Assembly: GCF_002999335.1 (NCBI RefSeq)
Contig: NW_020312762.1
Coordinates: 1 to 64,000 of the forward strand
Source: Cyclospora cayetanensis
Taxonomy: Eukaryota; Apicomplexa; Conoidasida; Eucoccidiorida; Eimeriidae
Direction: 5' to 3'
DNA: 64,000 nucleotides
Numbering within the stretch: position 1 is the stretch's first letter; every line of letters starts with the position of its first letter. Below are positions 24,989 through 39,006 of this stretch, piece after piece. The position numbers and the translations under genes are program-made. The notes under the pieces are model-generated. The model had not been told where the DNA came from. It was given only the letters and a program-made list of their open reading frames with translations, and searched no databases.

Positions 24989-26229
24989 TTCGTGCGAAAT
25001 CTGGGGTGTATGGTGAGGTCGCTGTTATACCCCTCCTTGGGGGTGTCTAGTAGGTAAAATACATGTATTGAGTCTGTGTCTTCTCTTTGAGCTCATGAAC
25101 CTATTCCTCGCCACTCTTCGCCTCTAAAAAGCCCTTCGCTATGTTCCTCTGCTGGTTAGAGCAGGCTTCTTCTGTCGAAGCCAGTCGTCGTCGAGAGAGC
25201 TCTCCAGCTGCCACGCACAATGCATGCACATGCAGGGGGGGAGGGGGGGGCAAGAAATTTCGACAATCACGCGGACCCTTAGCGTTTGCTTTTCCTGTAC
25301 GGCATGATGATGTGCGGTGGCTGCAGTTCCTCTATGCTTCCGTGGAAGTCGTCACTTCTCTCTTGGAGTCTTTCTGTCTGCCAATCGTTTGTGGAGCAAT
25401 TCAGCTTTTGGCCGTGTGCTACGGGTACATCAAGAGGTAAATTTGAACGTTTGTCGTGGGGTATAGATAGGAATAGGGAGGGGATGATAAAGGTAGGAAT
25501 AGGGAGGGGATGAAAAAGGTAGGAATAGGAAGGGGATGATAACGGTAGGAATAGGAAGGGGATGATAACGGTAGGAATAGGAAGGGGATAGGGATAGGAA
25601 GCAGATAGGCATAGGGGGGATAGAGATAGGGATAGGAAGGGGATGATAAAGATAGGAATTGGGATAGCTTTAGGCAGAGTGCCATTTGTGGAGGCTGCGA
25701 GTGAGCGGAAGGGAGGGAGGGAAGGTGGGAAGCTGCCCTCTCGCATCCTCTTTCAAGAGCTTCCTTGATCGCCACCTTTCGCTTGGACTCTGTGCGCTGT
25801 TGCTACCTTTCAGGAGCCGTCGAAACGCACTTCCACGGGAGTATCCAGAGTTCGGCAGTCGTTTGTCTCTCTTTTGCTTCCGTCCAATCGCGTATGACGC
25901 CTTTGTACTCCAGCGACAGCCACAAGTCTCTACAGCACGCGTCGCGCATCGTTCTCCCTCTCCACTGCCTGCAAAGGCACGAGCCAGCAGCAACAGTTCG
26001 AGCAGTTCGAGCAGCTCGAGCAGCAGTCCTAGCAATGGCAATCTCAGCAGCGGAAGCGCTCGTGCAGCTGCGCTAGGCGGAGAAGCTGCAGCCAACAGGC
26101 TGGATCTGCTCTCGTTCTGTCTTGCGGATTCTCTGCCGTGCGACATCGAAGGCTTTCTCGAGTTGCAGTGGAGCTTGTCGGCGGAAGGGGCAGCAGAATT
26201 TGCAACACCAGCGAGCAGCAGCAGCATGT

Positions 26230-26260
<31 letters not shown>

Positions 26261-29200
26261 TGGTGGTCGTGACGCCATGATGGTGGACGCTACGAGGGGC
26301 AACAACAACAACAACAGCATCATCAGCAACAAAAATAGCAACAACAGCAGCAATAACGACAGCAACAGCAACAATAACAACAGTAGGAGTCAGCAGCACC
26401 TCCCAGAGACATGCACCGTGAGGCTTTTTTGTTCAGAATTGCTTCTGCCAGGATACTGTCGCCGCGCAGTTGCTGAGTATGAAGGCTTACCGACGTGCTG
26501 CTTTAGCCCTCTGGCCCCTCCTACACCCTGCAGCAGCAGCTCGAGCAGCGACTGCTGCAGCAGCAGCAGTCGAGACTGCACAGCCTGTGGAGCGTTGGAG
26601 ACGCATTGCCAGGCAATCCTCCGGAAGTACAAAATTCCGCCTCAGCACCATGCGGTGAGGCTGCGATTGCGGGCTTTTAATCCGGCATAAGAAATATATA
26701 TCAGTCGCTCTCGCTGAAAGGAAGCCTCATTATGCGTCCTTGCACCCACTGTCGAGACAAAGAGGCGGTGCAATGTAGCGGCAGCTGCTGCTGCTGCTTC
26801 GTTTTCTCATGCGTGTGCTGTCGTGCGTCGCAGGCTGTGCGTCACCGCATGCGTTTGCTGCATGGGCTGCGGTGCCCAGCGTATCGGGGGGGTTTGGTGG
26901 ATGTGTATTTATGCTCTCTGTCGTGTCTCATGATCGTCTCCCCGCAGCAGTTTTCCCAGCTGTTGCAGCAGCAGCCGTTGCTGCTTCCTGAGTTTGCTGC
27001 GCTTCTGAAGCATGCCGAACGCATCGGATCGCGCACGCTGCTCTTGGCTGCAGATCTGCTGTCACTTCTCCTTGTGAGGCTGTCGCCGCTTTCTCGAGGC
27101 TGTAGCTGAGTCAAAATGCTGAGTCAAAATGCTGAGTCAAAACGCTGAGTCGGTTGGCGACGGGGTAGAGAAGGGCGAGCGAGAGGGGTCGATCTCGTTG
27201 GATTTTTTCGCAGCGGATTCTTGCATGCAGAGAGACGAACGAACGCTCGTTCCCTGGATCACGGAGAAATCCGTCTGTGTGTGAATTGGGGTAGCTAGCT
27301 AGAGCACTGCGCACAGGCACAGCCCTCTTCGCGGGGGGGTGGTGCTTTTAGCGCATGTATAGTTGTTGGGAGCCGCGTGTGCATGCGTATTTGTTCTTCG
27401 CAGGAGGATAAGGCACTCTATCGGCAGACGGCGGGCCTAGTAGGAGTCTTTTCGCCTTACGGGCTCTTCCTCTCTCTGCTGCGGCGACTGTTGTCGAATC
27501 CACACATCGATCGACCCTTCCGCGTCTCCAGACGTCGCACGGCTGTACGGAGCTGTGACTCGCGAAGCGGCGGGAGAATATACACGTCACAGCAGGAGAT
27601 GCAGCAGGAGGCGCACATGCAGCAGAATCAGCAGGGGGAAGTAGAGTACGTGGTTGTGGAAGATCAGGACGAGGCTGAGCTGCGATCCTGGGAGCAGCGA
27701 GTAGCAAGACATGGTGCTTTGCGCCGGCTCGAAGACGATTTGAATCGCATGCAAACGCTTATGCATCTCCTTGCCGCTTATTCTGCGATTGTTGGCACGA
27801 CCCACAACGTCATACACGCCTTCGTGCAGCCGAGTGAGGAGGCAGTAGCTCGGCGCGTAGTCTGGTGGTTGTTTACGCTTGATAGCTGTTCTTCCTAGTC
27901 GAAATGCTTCTTCGCAACGGCCGCTTTCGAGGCGTGGCGAGCATCAGTTTGCGGGGGAAGGAAGGAGACGCTGGAGAAGCAGCTTGGGCGGAGCGCGCTT
28001 ACTCCCGCTTGAGGGCGAGAGAGCAGAGCAGCTTTTAGACTGTATTCGACGACGCGAGAAAGCGAGGCACGTTTTTTTTCCCAGAGTGTGCTGCGATTAG
28101 AAGCTCTGCTCAGACAAACGTCTTGGGTGTTTCTGCAGGCTTGCTGATCGCCCTCATCGGCTTCCTACGCCATCGAGATCCACTGCTCGTTCCCGTGCAG
28201 ATGATCATCTTGCGGGCTCTAGAGGCACACGTTGAGCAGCAGCATAGCAGCAGCAGCACCAGCAACAGCAGTCAGCTCTTGCAGTTCATTCAGGAAGACT
28301 TGCAGTTGCCTGAGAGGCTGCAAGAACGGATGCTGTACGATGCTGCATGCATGCAGCAGCGCGTGAAAGACATGCGACGCTACGAACACCTGTCCGGCTG
28401 CTGCAGCTTCTCCAACTACGGCAGCAGTAGCAGCAGATCCTGTCACTGTAAAAGCATCGTGGAAGGGAAAAACTCCCCCATGGCTGCTGCTTTCTCTTGC
28501 CCCCACAGTAGCAGCTGCAACAACTGCGGTGGCTTCGCTGCAGGGGTTGACTGGACTGAGCGCTGGGTGTATCCTGCGGATGTGCGTCTCTTCCTTCGTC
28601 TCCTTCTGTCTCTCCGTCTGTCTATTTCTCTCTTTCTCTGTCTCCTTCTCTGTCTCTTTCTCTCTCTTTCTCTCTCTTTGTCTGTCTCTGTCTCTCTGTT
28701 TCTTTCTTTCTCACACACTCTCTTTCTCGCTCTCTCCCTCTTTCTCTCTTTCTTTCTCTTTCCCTCTATTTCTCTCTTTCTTTCTCTCTTTCCCTCTCTT
28801 TCTTTCTCTCTTTCTCTCTTTCCCTTTCTCTCTCTCTTTCCCTTTCTCTCTCTCTTTCCCTTTCTCTCTCCCTCTCTCTCTTTCTCTTTCTCTCTCTTTC
28901 CCTTTCTCTCTCTTTCCCTCTCTTTCTCTCTTTTTCTCTTTCCCTCTCTTGCCCTCTTTCTCTATGTTTCTTTTTTTCCCGTAATATCGCTGGAGTGTGT
29001 GTTGTGGAGGTGTGTGTGGACACTTGCGTCTGCATCTGAGGGAAGCTCCTTCCTCCCCTTGCCATTCGTCTCGTTGCCTTTGCATGTCGCCGCGCAACTG
29101 CGCGAAAACGCACCGGCGCCACCTCTTTGTCTGTGTGTGCATACACTGCCTTCTTGGGGAGATCCAAGGCTTTGGAGCTTGCCGCTCGTGTGGCGTCTTG

Positions 29201-32200
29201 GTGGCATGCAGGCAAGTGATGACGCGCGTCTGCTGTATTGGCTCAAGGCTTGCGAAGTGGAAACGCGCCGCTGCGTGCTCAAAACGGCAGCCAAGCAGTT
29301 CTACTTCCTCGCCGCGAATCACAAAAACAAAGCTCCATTCTTCAAAGACATGCTTGCTCCGAGAACTCCCCTGTCTATTCTCTGCGCGGATATCCTTGCG
29401 AACCCTGGACAGTACGCTGGGCGTAGTGTTGCGCTGGCTGATGCATGTTAAGCGCTGGTTCTGATTCTTTTGCTGCTGGTTGTGAGTGCCTCGCTTCCTG
29501 CTCGCTTCCGCTTCTCTTGCCGCAGCGCTCACGTGCCTGTGGAGGATGCGCGTGGCTGCAGAAATATGCGTCCATGTATGTGTCCACACGCATACGCATG
29601 TACATGCGAATGTGGCTGTACGCGAATCGTGTGCCTCTCTGTTTTTTTGTAAATCTGTCTGTGTTCGTGTATCTGTGCATGTGTATGTGTGTATGCGTAT
29701 GTATGGGTGTGTATGTGTGTATGTGTGTATGTGTATCTGTGTATCTGTGTATGTGTATCTGTGTATGTGTATCTGTGTATGTGTATCTGTGTATGTGTAT
29801 CTGTGTATGTGTAGATGTATATCTATGCATGAGTATATGCATATATATATGTGAATATATATATATATATGTGTATATGTATGCATATGTGTATCTGTGC
29901 ATGTGTATGTGTATCTGTGTATGTGTATCTGTGTATGTGTAGATGTATATCTATGCATGAGTATATGCATATATATATATGTATGTGAATATATATATAT
30001 ATATATGTGTGTATATGTGCATGTGTATCTGTGTATGTGTATCTGTGTATCTGTGTATCTGTGCATGTGTATCTGTGTATGTGTATCTGTGTATCTGTGT
30101 ATGTGTAGATGTATATCTATGCATGAGTATATGCATATATATATGTATGTGAATATATATATATATGTGTGTGTATATGTGCATGTGTATCTGTGTATGT
30201 GTAGATGTGTATGTGTATCTGTGCATGTGTATATGTATGCGTATGTATGGGTATGTGTATGTGTATGTGTGTATGTGTATCTGTGTATCTGTGTATCTGT
30301 GTATGTGTATGTGTAGATGTATATCTATGCATGAGTATATGCATATATATATGTGAATATATATATATATATGTGTATGTGTATGTGTGTATGTGTATCT
30401 GTGTATCTGTGTATGTGTAGATGTATATCTATGCATGAGTATATGCATATATGTATATATGTGAATATATATATATATGTGAATATATATATATATATAC
30501 ATATATGTGTGTATGTATGTGCATGTGTGCATACATGGAAGTCCGTGTGTCTGTCTGTATGGGTGGATACGTGCGTGAGGTTTGCATGCATGCGTATGTA
30601 GAAAATGGTGCACTTGTGCGAATGTGTGCCGGCGTCATTGGATCTCATCCCGCTGCCGTGTTTGGGGGTTTTTTGTGCATCGGCATTGAGTGCATGCGCG
30701 CTTTGCTGCGATGATGGTGCGTTGGCTGCAGCTTCGGGATAGGCTGTGTGGCTTCTTTTTTCTCTGTCTTGACGGACGCGATTTCGGATGCTCCACGCCA
30801 TGCGAGCGCGCTTGCGCAACTCCCTGTGGTGTCTCTCCTGCTGGCGTCTCTGCATTCGTCTCATCTGCGTCGGCACTTGGCCGAGAATTACCAGCAGCAG
30901 CAGGGAGACAGTCAGCAGCAGCAGCAGGAGAGAGGACTGCTGCTGCGCCGGCAGCAGCTCGCTCAGCAGTGCGTCTTGCTGCACGAAGGAGCTCTCAATG
31001 CGTTGGGAGCTTTTCTTACATCTCTCGCTGCACATTCTGCTGGACTGCGGGCGTTGCGTCAAGACAAGGCGATGGAGTTTGTCGAGAGCGAGTTGCAGCA
31101 GCTTTCCCAGCGAGCTATTGCTGGAGAGGCTGCTCAGCTTCAGGGGAGGCTTCGTCCTGCTCTACCGCGCTCTGCAGAGGCGTCTGGGGAGCAGCAGCAG
31201 CAGCGGCAGCAGCAGCAGCGGCAGGAAGCTGCGGCTGCTGCGGCTGCAGGAGCAGCTGGCTCTGAAGGCGCAGTGTCGGCAGGAGCAGGAGCAGCGAGGG
31301 CAGTGGAGGCTTCCAGTGCAGCTGCGGGGGGGGAAGAAGAAGGCGCAATTCTAGCAGCACGTCCAGCAGGAGCTGCGGTGGGTGGAGTGGCAATAAGTGG
31401 CGATGAGGCAGCTGCCATGCGGGCCGAAAGGGATGGCTTGTTGCTGTTGAAGCAGCAGCTGCAGTTGCAGCAAGAGGACGTCGTGGCAGCCTCTCAAGGC
31501 AGCTTCCTGCCGCACAGAGGGAGCGGTGTCTCCTCCAGCCTGCCCTTCACGCCATGGGCTGCCTGTTCACTTCTTGTGCATGTAGCTGCCTCTGAAGATG
31601 TCGTTCTACTGGACCGCTTTGGAGAGGCTGCTGCTGGGGTAAGCGGCCTCTTGCCTCTTTAGGCTGCCTACCTGCCTGCTTGCTTGCATGCATGCTTGCA
31701 TGTCTGCCTGCTCGCTTGCTTGCTTGCCTACCTGCTTGCCTATCTGCCTGCTTGCATGCCTGTCTGCTTGCCTACCTGCTTGCCTACCTGCTTGCATGCA
31801 TGCTTGCTTGCCTATCTGCCTGCTTGCATGCCTGTCTGCTTGCCTACCTGCTTGCATGCTTGCTTGCATGCATGCTTGCATGCATGCTTGCCTCTCCATA
31901 GGGGCTTAATCAACGCCTCCATAGGCTTGCCGGTGCTCTTAGGGTGCAGCGGGGGGTATTGCCGTCTTCCTTTATAGTACGCTGATCGATAGCTTCCTGC
32001 TGGTGTGCATATAAATAAATAAATGTATATGTATATATATAAACTGTTCACAGCAGGTGCTGCTCTCCTGGCTTTGTTGGAGAACGAGGTGGCTGCACAA
32101 GCATGCATCTTCTCGAGGGTGTGACTGTGTCTCCTTTTTGGTCTCAGCTGGGGACGGCTCTTGATGAGGTTCTTGGAGCAATAACGAATGCCTCGGGAGC

Positions 32201-33892
32201 GACGTCGGATTCTCTGGGAGGTTCGGAGGCGAGGGATACGTTGGTGCTGCAGTCGCTGCTGCTGCTGCAGCAGCTCATCCTCGCAGCGCAGAAGCTGCCG
32301 CCTTGGAAGCCAGTTGCACCCGAAGTTGCTGCAGAGGAGACGCGCAAACGAGCAAGGCAGCGTCCTATGGATGTCTCGGATCTGCAGGTGAGGAAAGATG
32401 CAGCTGCTGCTGCTGCGAGAGAGATTCTTCGGAGGCGCTGTACACGGCACGCACTTTGGGTGCAGCTGGAGAGAGACAGAGAGATAGATTGAGAGAGAGA
32501 GGTAGATAAAGAGGTAGATAAAGAGATAGAGAAAGTGGGATATAAAAGCTGTGTTATCTCGAAAAAAGCGACCGCTGCTGCTTTACGGAGGATGCGCTGC
32601 GACGCGCGTGCTTCCTTTTCATGACTTATTCTCCGCAGTGCAGCAACAAGGAACCTGTTTCTGCAGTGTGTATATGCTTTCCTGTGTGTGTGCCTGTGTG
32701 TGTATGTGTTTATATGCGATGTTTATAGCTGTATATGCGTGTATGTGTGTATGTAACTGTGTGTATTTAACTGTATGTGTGTATGTAACCCTGTGTATGT
32801 GTGTATGTGTATGTGTTTATATGCGATGTGTGTAGCTGTATGTGTGTGTATGTAACTGTGTGTGTGTAACTGTGTGTGTGTATGTAACCCTGTGTATGTG
32901 TGTATGTAACTATAAAACCCTGTGTGTGTATGTGTGTATGTGTGTGTGTACGTAACTGTGTGTATAAATGTGCAGCTGAGGGGATCTTCTTCTGACTGGT
33001 TGTTAGATCGATTAGCGAATACGGGTCGCTTTTTGTCGGCGTTTTTGGCATCGACGGAGACGCAGCGCACATTTGTGACGCGTGGAGGTATTGTGTTGCT
33101 GTTGCAACTTTGCGACAGCACCTGCTTGCCTCCAGCGTTGCTGTGTCTGTTCCCCCAGCATCCCCTCGTCCAGGTGTTGCGACACGCAGCTCCGTATGAT
33201 TCCACGCTGCAGCAGCAGGCAGTGCAGCAGCTGTTGCTCGATCGGATGCTCTGCGCGTTGCAGCGCTTGCTAACCCTCAAGCAGCGCTGGCGCATGCGGG
33301 GTTATTGGCCGTTCGCTGAGCAGCGGCAAAGCGTGGCAGCAACGCACCCTCCAGCCTCTTCAGGTGTGCTTCCACAGCCGCTTAGAAGTATTCCAAGAAC
33401 GGAAAGAAAGGAGCTCGTCTTCGCCTTGCACGCTTGCTGCAACGCCACCACCCTCATGCTGTCTTTACACCGCGAGCTTTGCCAGGCCTATGGCACGACG
33501 CCTTCCCGCGTGCTGCCTTTTGCGCAGCAGCAGCACAGTCACCAGCTGCTGCTGCTGAATTTGAGTCAGCTGCTGCTGCTGCTGCAGCCGACCGTCCCCT
33601 GGCTGCTGCGGCTGCTCTACGCGTGCGCGACGCCTGCGGAAGGCGAAAATCCCTCCCTCCTCAACCAGAAACACAACAGTCACGAGCACCCCTCCGTGAG
33701 GGCGAGTAGACTCCTGCACGAGGAGCAGCAGCAGCAACAACAACAAAATAAAGGCTCGGCTGCACAGGCAGATCAGCCTCTGTCCAACAACGACATGCTT
33801 TGGAGTTCTCTAGGGGAGTTCGCGTATTCTTCGCCTCCGCCGCTCCCCTCAGGCTTCAGCAACGCTCGAAGAAACAGCGACAACAGCGGCTG

Positions 33893-33928
<36 letters not shown>

Positions 33929-36900
33929 TAGTAGCACCAACGACGACGGCTGTAGCAGAAGCGGTGGAAGCAAGAACGCTTTGGGCAGTGTATCGAAGTT
34001 TGTATCTGATGAGACTGCAGACAGTCCAGTGGTTATTCAGGAGCTGCTGCGCGCGGCTTGTCTTACGTGTAGAAACTTTCTGTGCATGGTGAGCATTGCG
34101 CTTTCTTCTTCATCCGCTGCTGCTCAGCCTTTGGTGCGCTGTGCCACACGAAAGGCATGCATGTCTTGGAGCTGCCGTTCGGCTTGCTTTTGTGCCGCAG
34201 GTGAGCAGGCAGATCAATGGAGGCGGGCTGAGGATGGGACGAAAATCTCCGCAGCAACAGCAAATGGCATCAGCGCATCTCTTCCTCATTTCGGATACTG
34301 CACGAGGACTGCTGGATTGTACACCTGCAGTGCCTCTTCCAGTGTCTCCGCTTCTTGACCAGCTGCCGCCTGCCACCGCTGCAGCTGCAGACGGCTGCAG
34401 CAGCAGCAGCTCTAGCCCAGCACTGTACACACACCCCGAGGCAGCGGCTGTTGCAGCGAACGCTGCGCGCGCAGCAGAAGCTGCACAGGCGTGTAACTTT
34501 CTCACCGGCAGCTGCTTGGATGCAATGCAAGTCGACAGCAGCTCTCGCAGCAGCTCTCGCAGTAGCAGCAGTGTGTGCTGCATAGAGGGTATGAGTGTGG
34601 CTCAGTCTCTGGCGTATTTGGCTGACGTGTGCGACATACTGTACAAGCTGCACGTCGACGAAAAAAATAGAGGCGTGCTCATGATTCTTAGCTTTGATCT
34701 TTTTCACAAGGTAAAGGCCGCTATGCAGCAACAGCAGGGGCAGACTTCTGCTGCTGTGCGCAGCTGTAAATGAAGCTCAGGAAGGATTTTTGTGGGTGTT
34801 TACCGAGGGGGCGAACATCTGTTGCTCCGACAGCAGCGGCAGAACCTGCTGCGGAGCGTGGCTTGTTTGTGTATGTCTGTGTGTGTATGTGCGTCTGTGT
34901 GTGTATGTGCGTCTGTGTGTGTATGTGCGTCTGTGTGTGTATGTGCGTCTGTGTGTGTATGTGCGTCTGTGTGTGTATGTGCGTCTGTGTGTGTTTGTTA
35001 TTCCTCAGGTTGGTGGCTTATCGGCCTTGCTGCGGTCGCTGCATTACGGCGCAGCATGCAACGTGGCTGTATCTGCACTTCTGGCGACTCGTGTCTGCAC
35101 GTGCTGCAACCCCGTTGCAGCGCTGCAGGCTTCTTCGAAGGCATCATCTCCTTGTCATCCTAAGTCGCAATGGCATGCGCAAGAGCAGAAACAGAGGCAG
35201 CAGCAGGAGCAGCCGCTTTTAGAGGCTTTAAAGCCGTGCGCGCATGTGACGATCCGGAAGATGTTGCCGCTTTCGTTGTTTGCTGCCGTAGTTGATCCCT
35301 CGTTCAACCGATGCTCGCAGCAGCAACGGAGGCAGCAACTGGACGAGCAAGAGCAGCGGCATGCAGCCTTCCTGAGCTGGGTAGAAGCTGCAGCGGCTCG
35401 CATCGCTGCAGAGTGCCCCTCAGTGCAGCAATTGGTGTATCTCCGCAACGTCGCTGCGCGCCAACTGCAGAGCTGCCTGACTTACCTCGATAGAGTCACC
35501 TCGTGGAAGCGATGCTTGAACTCAGCCTTCACTGCCCATGCTCTCAGGTTTGTCGGCGAGAGAGTATCAGTAGAGGGAAGGCTGGGGTGTGGCAGGAGTA
35601 GTGGTAATAGTGGTTGTGGGGAGGAAAAGAGGGGAAAGATTGGAAAGGCGGTAAAGGTACTTGTCTCTGTGGTGGTTGTTGTATGGTCTTTTCGAGATAG
35701 TAGTAGGAGTAATGCACTGCTTTTAAACTCCCTGTGGGGTTTTGTGCTGATGCTGCTGCAGGCACTACACACGACCCTCTTACTGCGAACCTGTGGCGCA
35801 TGACGACACGCAGCCGCCTGCTGCTCCCCCAGCCAGCGAAGGAGAGCTGGCATCGCCTTTAGGAGTGGAATTCTGCTCCTCCGAACTAGCAACTAGCACC
35901 ACCAGCAACAGCAACACCAGAAACGATGTGCGCAACAAAGTAATGCGGTTCAGATTCTCCCTAGAGAGCCTCTCGGCTGCCTACTCAGAGCTCCATTTCC
36001 GTTGTTGGACTCACCAAGACAGCACACCGCTGCCGTTCGGTGCAGGGGACGTGCCTGAGCAGCAGCAGCAGCAACAGCAACAACAGCGTCTGCAGGAGCT
36101 GCTGCTGCAAATCATTATCCACCCGGATATCGCGTGCATCGACGTGGTGGGTCTGTTGCGCAGCGTGGGCTGCGAAGCCGCTGCGCATGCGTATGTGTGG
36201 TGGTCGTTCGTCTCCCGGTGCGGCTCGTGCATAACGGAGAGGCAGGCTCAGCAGCACATTCCTTTGCAGAAGCAGACAGCCTTAGGCGCTGTCGGAGACG
36301 GTGGCGGGGGGGGGGCGGCAGCAGATCCAGCAGCGGCAGCCGGCTTCATCCCGCGAACGCTTGGTTCCGCTTACCGCAGAGGAGGCAGCTCAGCGAGCAT
36401 TGCGAAGCGGCGAGGCAGCAGCCGCAAGGGGCAGCAGCATTTCTTTTGGGGGGGTTCCTCCTCCTCTATCGAGGATGCCTCGGAGGATGACAACGGCGAT
36501 GTCTCGAAACAGTTGCAGCTCCTCGTCGCCCCCTGTCTTCAGCGCACTATTTTGTTCTTCCCCCGCATCTTCTATCACCTTCTGGATACACAGGTATGTG
36601 TGTACATATGTACGTAAATATGTAAATGTGTATTCATGTATATATGTAAATATGGATTCATGTAAATATGGATTCATGTAAATATGCATTCATGTAAATA
36701 TGGATTCATATAAATATGGATTCATGTTAATAGGTTTTTATGTAAATATGGATTCATGTAAATATGAATAATGCCTTTATGCAGTGGGGGGTTCGCGTGT
36801 CTCGCGAGTAAAATGGTGGAGGCTGTATCCCAGGTGTTGTTTTTGGGAAGTTAGGTGTATGGTGGCTAGGAGGATGAGTTGGGGGTATTTAGTCGGCACA

Positions 36901-37547
36901 GCACGGTGCTTTTATTCAAGCGTCATTGCATTGCGTCTCCAGTAGAGGCGGCAGTGAGTCTAGCGGCCATGGCGTTGCGTTGCATGCAGCGGCAAGCAGC
37001 AAGCAATTCTGTGGGGCTGGGAGGGACGTGTGCGCGTGTTTGGGGTGTACAGACACCGCAGCGGCGGCAGCAGCTGCGGGGAGTGTATGGCGGAGGCTCT
37101 CTCGCAGAAGGAGGCGGAGTGTCTCAGCAGCATTCCCATCGCGGAGGTCTGGGAGACGGTGGCGCAGTGACGGCTGCTGCTGCTGCTGCTGCTGCTGCTG
37201 CAGCGGCAGCGATCCAGCAGCAGCACCAGGAGCAGCAGCAGCTGCAGCAGCAGCAGATCGAGCAGCTCGTGGAGATGGGCTTCCCGCGGTCAGACGCGCA
37301 GCGCGCTCTTGAGGCTGCAGCAGGTCGGGGAGTCGAAGTGGCGATGGATTTGTTGCTCGACATGCAGAGGAGAGACGCTGCATCGGGAACGCGAGACGAC
37401 AGCAATCGCAGCAACAGCAACTCGGTTGGCAGCGAGTCTTCTGGCGGCAATCCAGCGGCGTTCGCTGCAGACGCTGCAGAGCCGCAGTCAGCACCGCCAC
37501 CTCCCACGGAAGAGCAGGAAAGAGGAGGAGCAGGCAGCAGCAGCAGT

Positions 37548-37600
<53 letters not shown>

Positions 37601-38948
37601 CAGCCTTCCTGCAGCAGGGCTTCCTGCAGCGGACGACACGGCTGTGAGCAGACGGGATGGCAGCAGTCCTCTTCCTCCGGAGATGATGCATGCATGCGGA
37701 TCGCTGGGGAGGGCAGTTGAGGAGAGCACGGCTGGCAGCAGCAGCAGCGTTACAGAGCAGAGGGAAAATCCTCTCGCGCGTGCAGCAGAATGTCTGCGAG
37801 AGGAGCTGTCTGCAATTCCAGAAGGTCCTCTGCCTTCCGGCTTGGTGCGCGCCGCTTTGGAGAGAGCAAGCTACGCGGCTCCCTCTCTGCCGCTGTGTCG
37901 CTCTTCTCTGCAACTGGCAGGAGACGGCGAGCTTCGTTGGAGCTGTGGAATGCTGCGAGAACAACTTCAGAGACGCAGTGCAGCGGTGTCTCCTCCCCCC
38001 CCCCGCGAGTTGGTGCATGCTCTGCAGCGTATTGCCAGCGCCAACAGCCTCCACGCGTTGGCGGCAGCAGCAGCGTCGCAAGAGGGACCGTCACAGACAG
38101 ACGGCATGCGGCTCGACACGCAGCACACCGACCAGCCTCCCCCCTTCATCGACGAAATCATCACAGACGCCGCCGCAGAGGCTCGATGGGCAGCGCTGAT
38201 GCAACAGGGACGGCTCGTGCAGCCTGTGGTGTCGCAGCAGCTGCAGCATGAGCTGCAGCAGCAGCACGAGCAGCAGCAGCACGAGCAATCAGAGCAGCCA
38301 AGGGGGAGGAGTATCCCACAGAGCACACGCGATGCCACGGAGTTGGAGGTTCTTCTGCGAAAATCCGACGAGGAGATGCTGCTCTACCAGCAGAAGCAGG
38401 AGGACTATGGCGGGTATGGCGAGCTGCCAGCGCGCACGGGGGGACGAATGCAGCAGCAGCAGCAGCAGCAGCAGCAGGAAAAGCAGCAGCAGCAGGAGCA
38501 GCAGCAGCTGCTGCAGAGGCGCTTACTGCACGGTCACTTCAGCGATGCCTTCGCTTTGGCTCTGGGAGCTTTGTTGCGTCGGCGGCTGCTCTCCGACATT
38601 ATTGCAACTGCGTGTGTCTCTCCGTTGGGGGTGCCAGGCTTGTGTGAGCTTTTCGTGAAGCTTATATGCTCGCCTTCAGATCTTCGACCCTCTCCTCTGC
38701 AGCAGCAGCAGGAGCAGGAGCAGGAGCAGCAGCAGCGGCAGCGGCAGCGGCAGCGGCGGCGAGCAAGTGCTGCGGAAGCGGCTGTAGAAACCTTGCAAGC
38801 AGTAGAGGCAGCAGCACCGGTAGAAAGAGAAGCAGCAGCTCGGCAGCAGCAGGCGCAGCGGCAGCAACCCTCTTGGGAGCTGCTTGATGGAGATATCGAC
38901 AGCGCCCTCGCCGACATCAACACCATTGCGAATGTCGACAACACACCT

Positions 38949-39006
<58 letters not shown>

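Larger units (their letters stand above)
24250..34090 (+). other. N-terminal helical (DUF908/DUF913-like) region of the HECT ligase
   Basis: The start resembles the TOM1/UPL N-terminus: [19 protein letters not shown] then [20 protein letters not shown], matching the family pattern of a Trp-rich segment followed by LNRFD. Further matches are [13 protein letters not shown] at about 25845 (family: residues before ALAQGW), [20 protein letters not shown] near 30733 and [15 protein letters not shown] followed by [12 protein letters not shown] near 33020. These suggest an armadillo-like solenoid used for substrate binding in relatives. Repeat-coded Ser/Gln insertions interrupt it repeatedly. Confidence 0.8.

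Noticed and set aside
25670..26399. Long minus-strand open frames of Leu, Val and Ala
   Set aside because: They are the reverse reading of CAG/AAC repeats in a plus-strand exon of the HECT ligase.
28567..28990. Continuation of the plus-strand open frame through the TCTCTT tract as a Ser/Leu/Phe-rich protein segment
   Set aside because: Pure C/T composition gives an open frame by default, and a phase-compatible donor precedes it with an acceptor at 29211.
28711..30613. Very long minus-strand frames of His/Thr/Tyr and Arg/Glu/Lys (up to 451 codons)
   Set aside because: They are reverse readings of TG/TATA and TC microsatellites, not conserved sequence.
34862..35000. Regular repeats that might suggest a CRISPR array
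   Set aside because: Units are contiguous with no unique spacers and the genome is eukaryotic; these are intronic tandem repeats.
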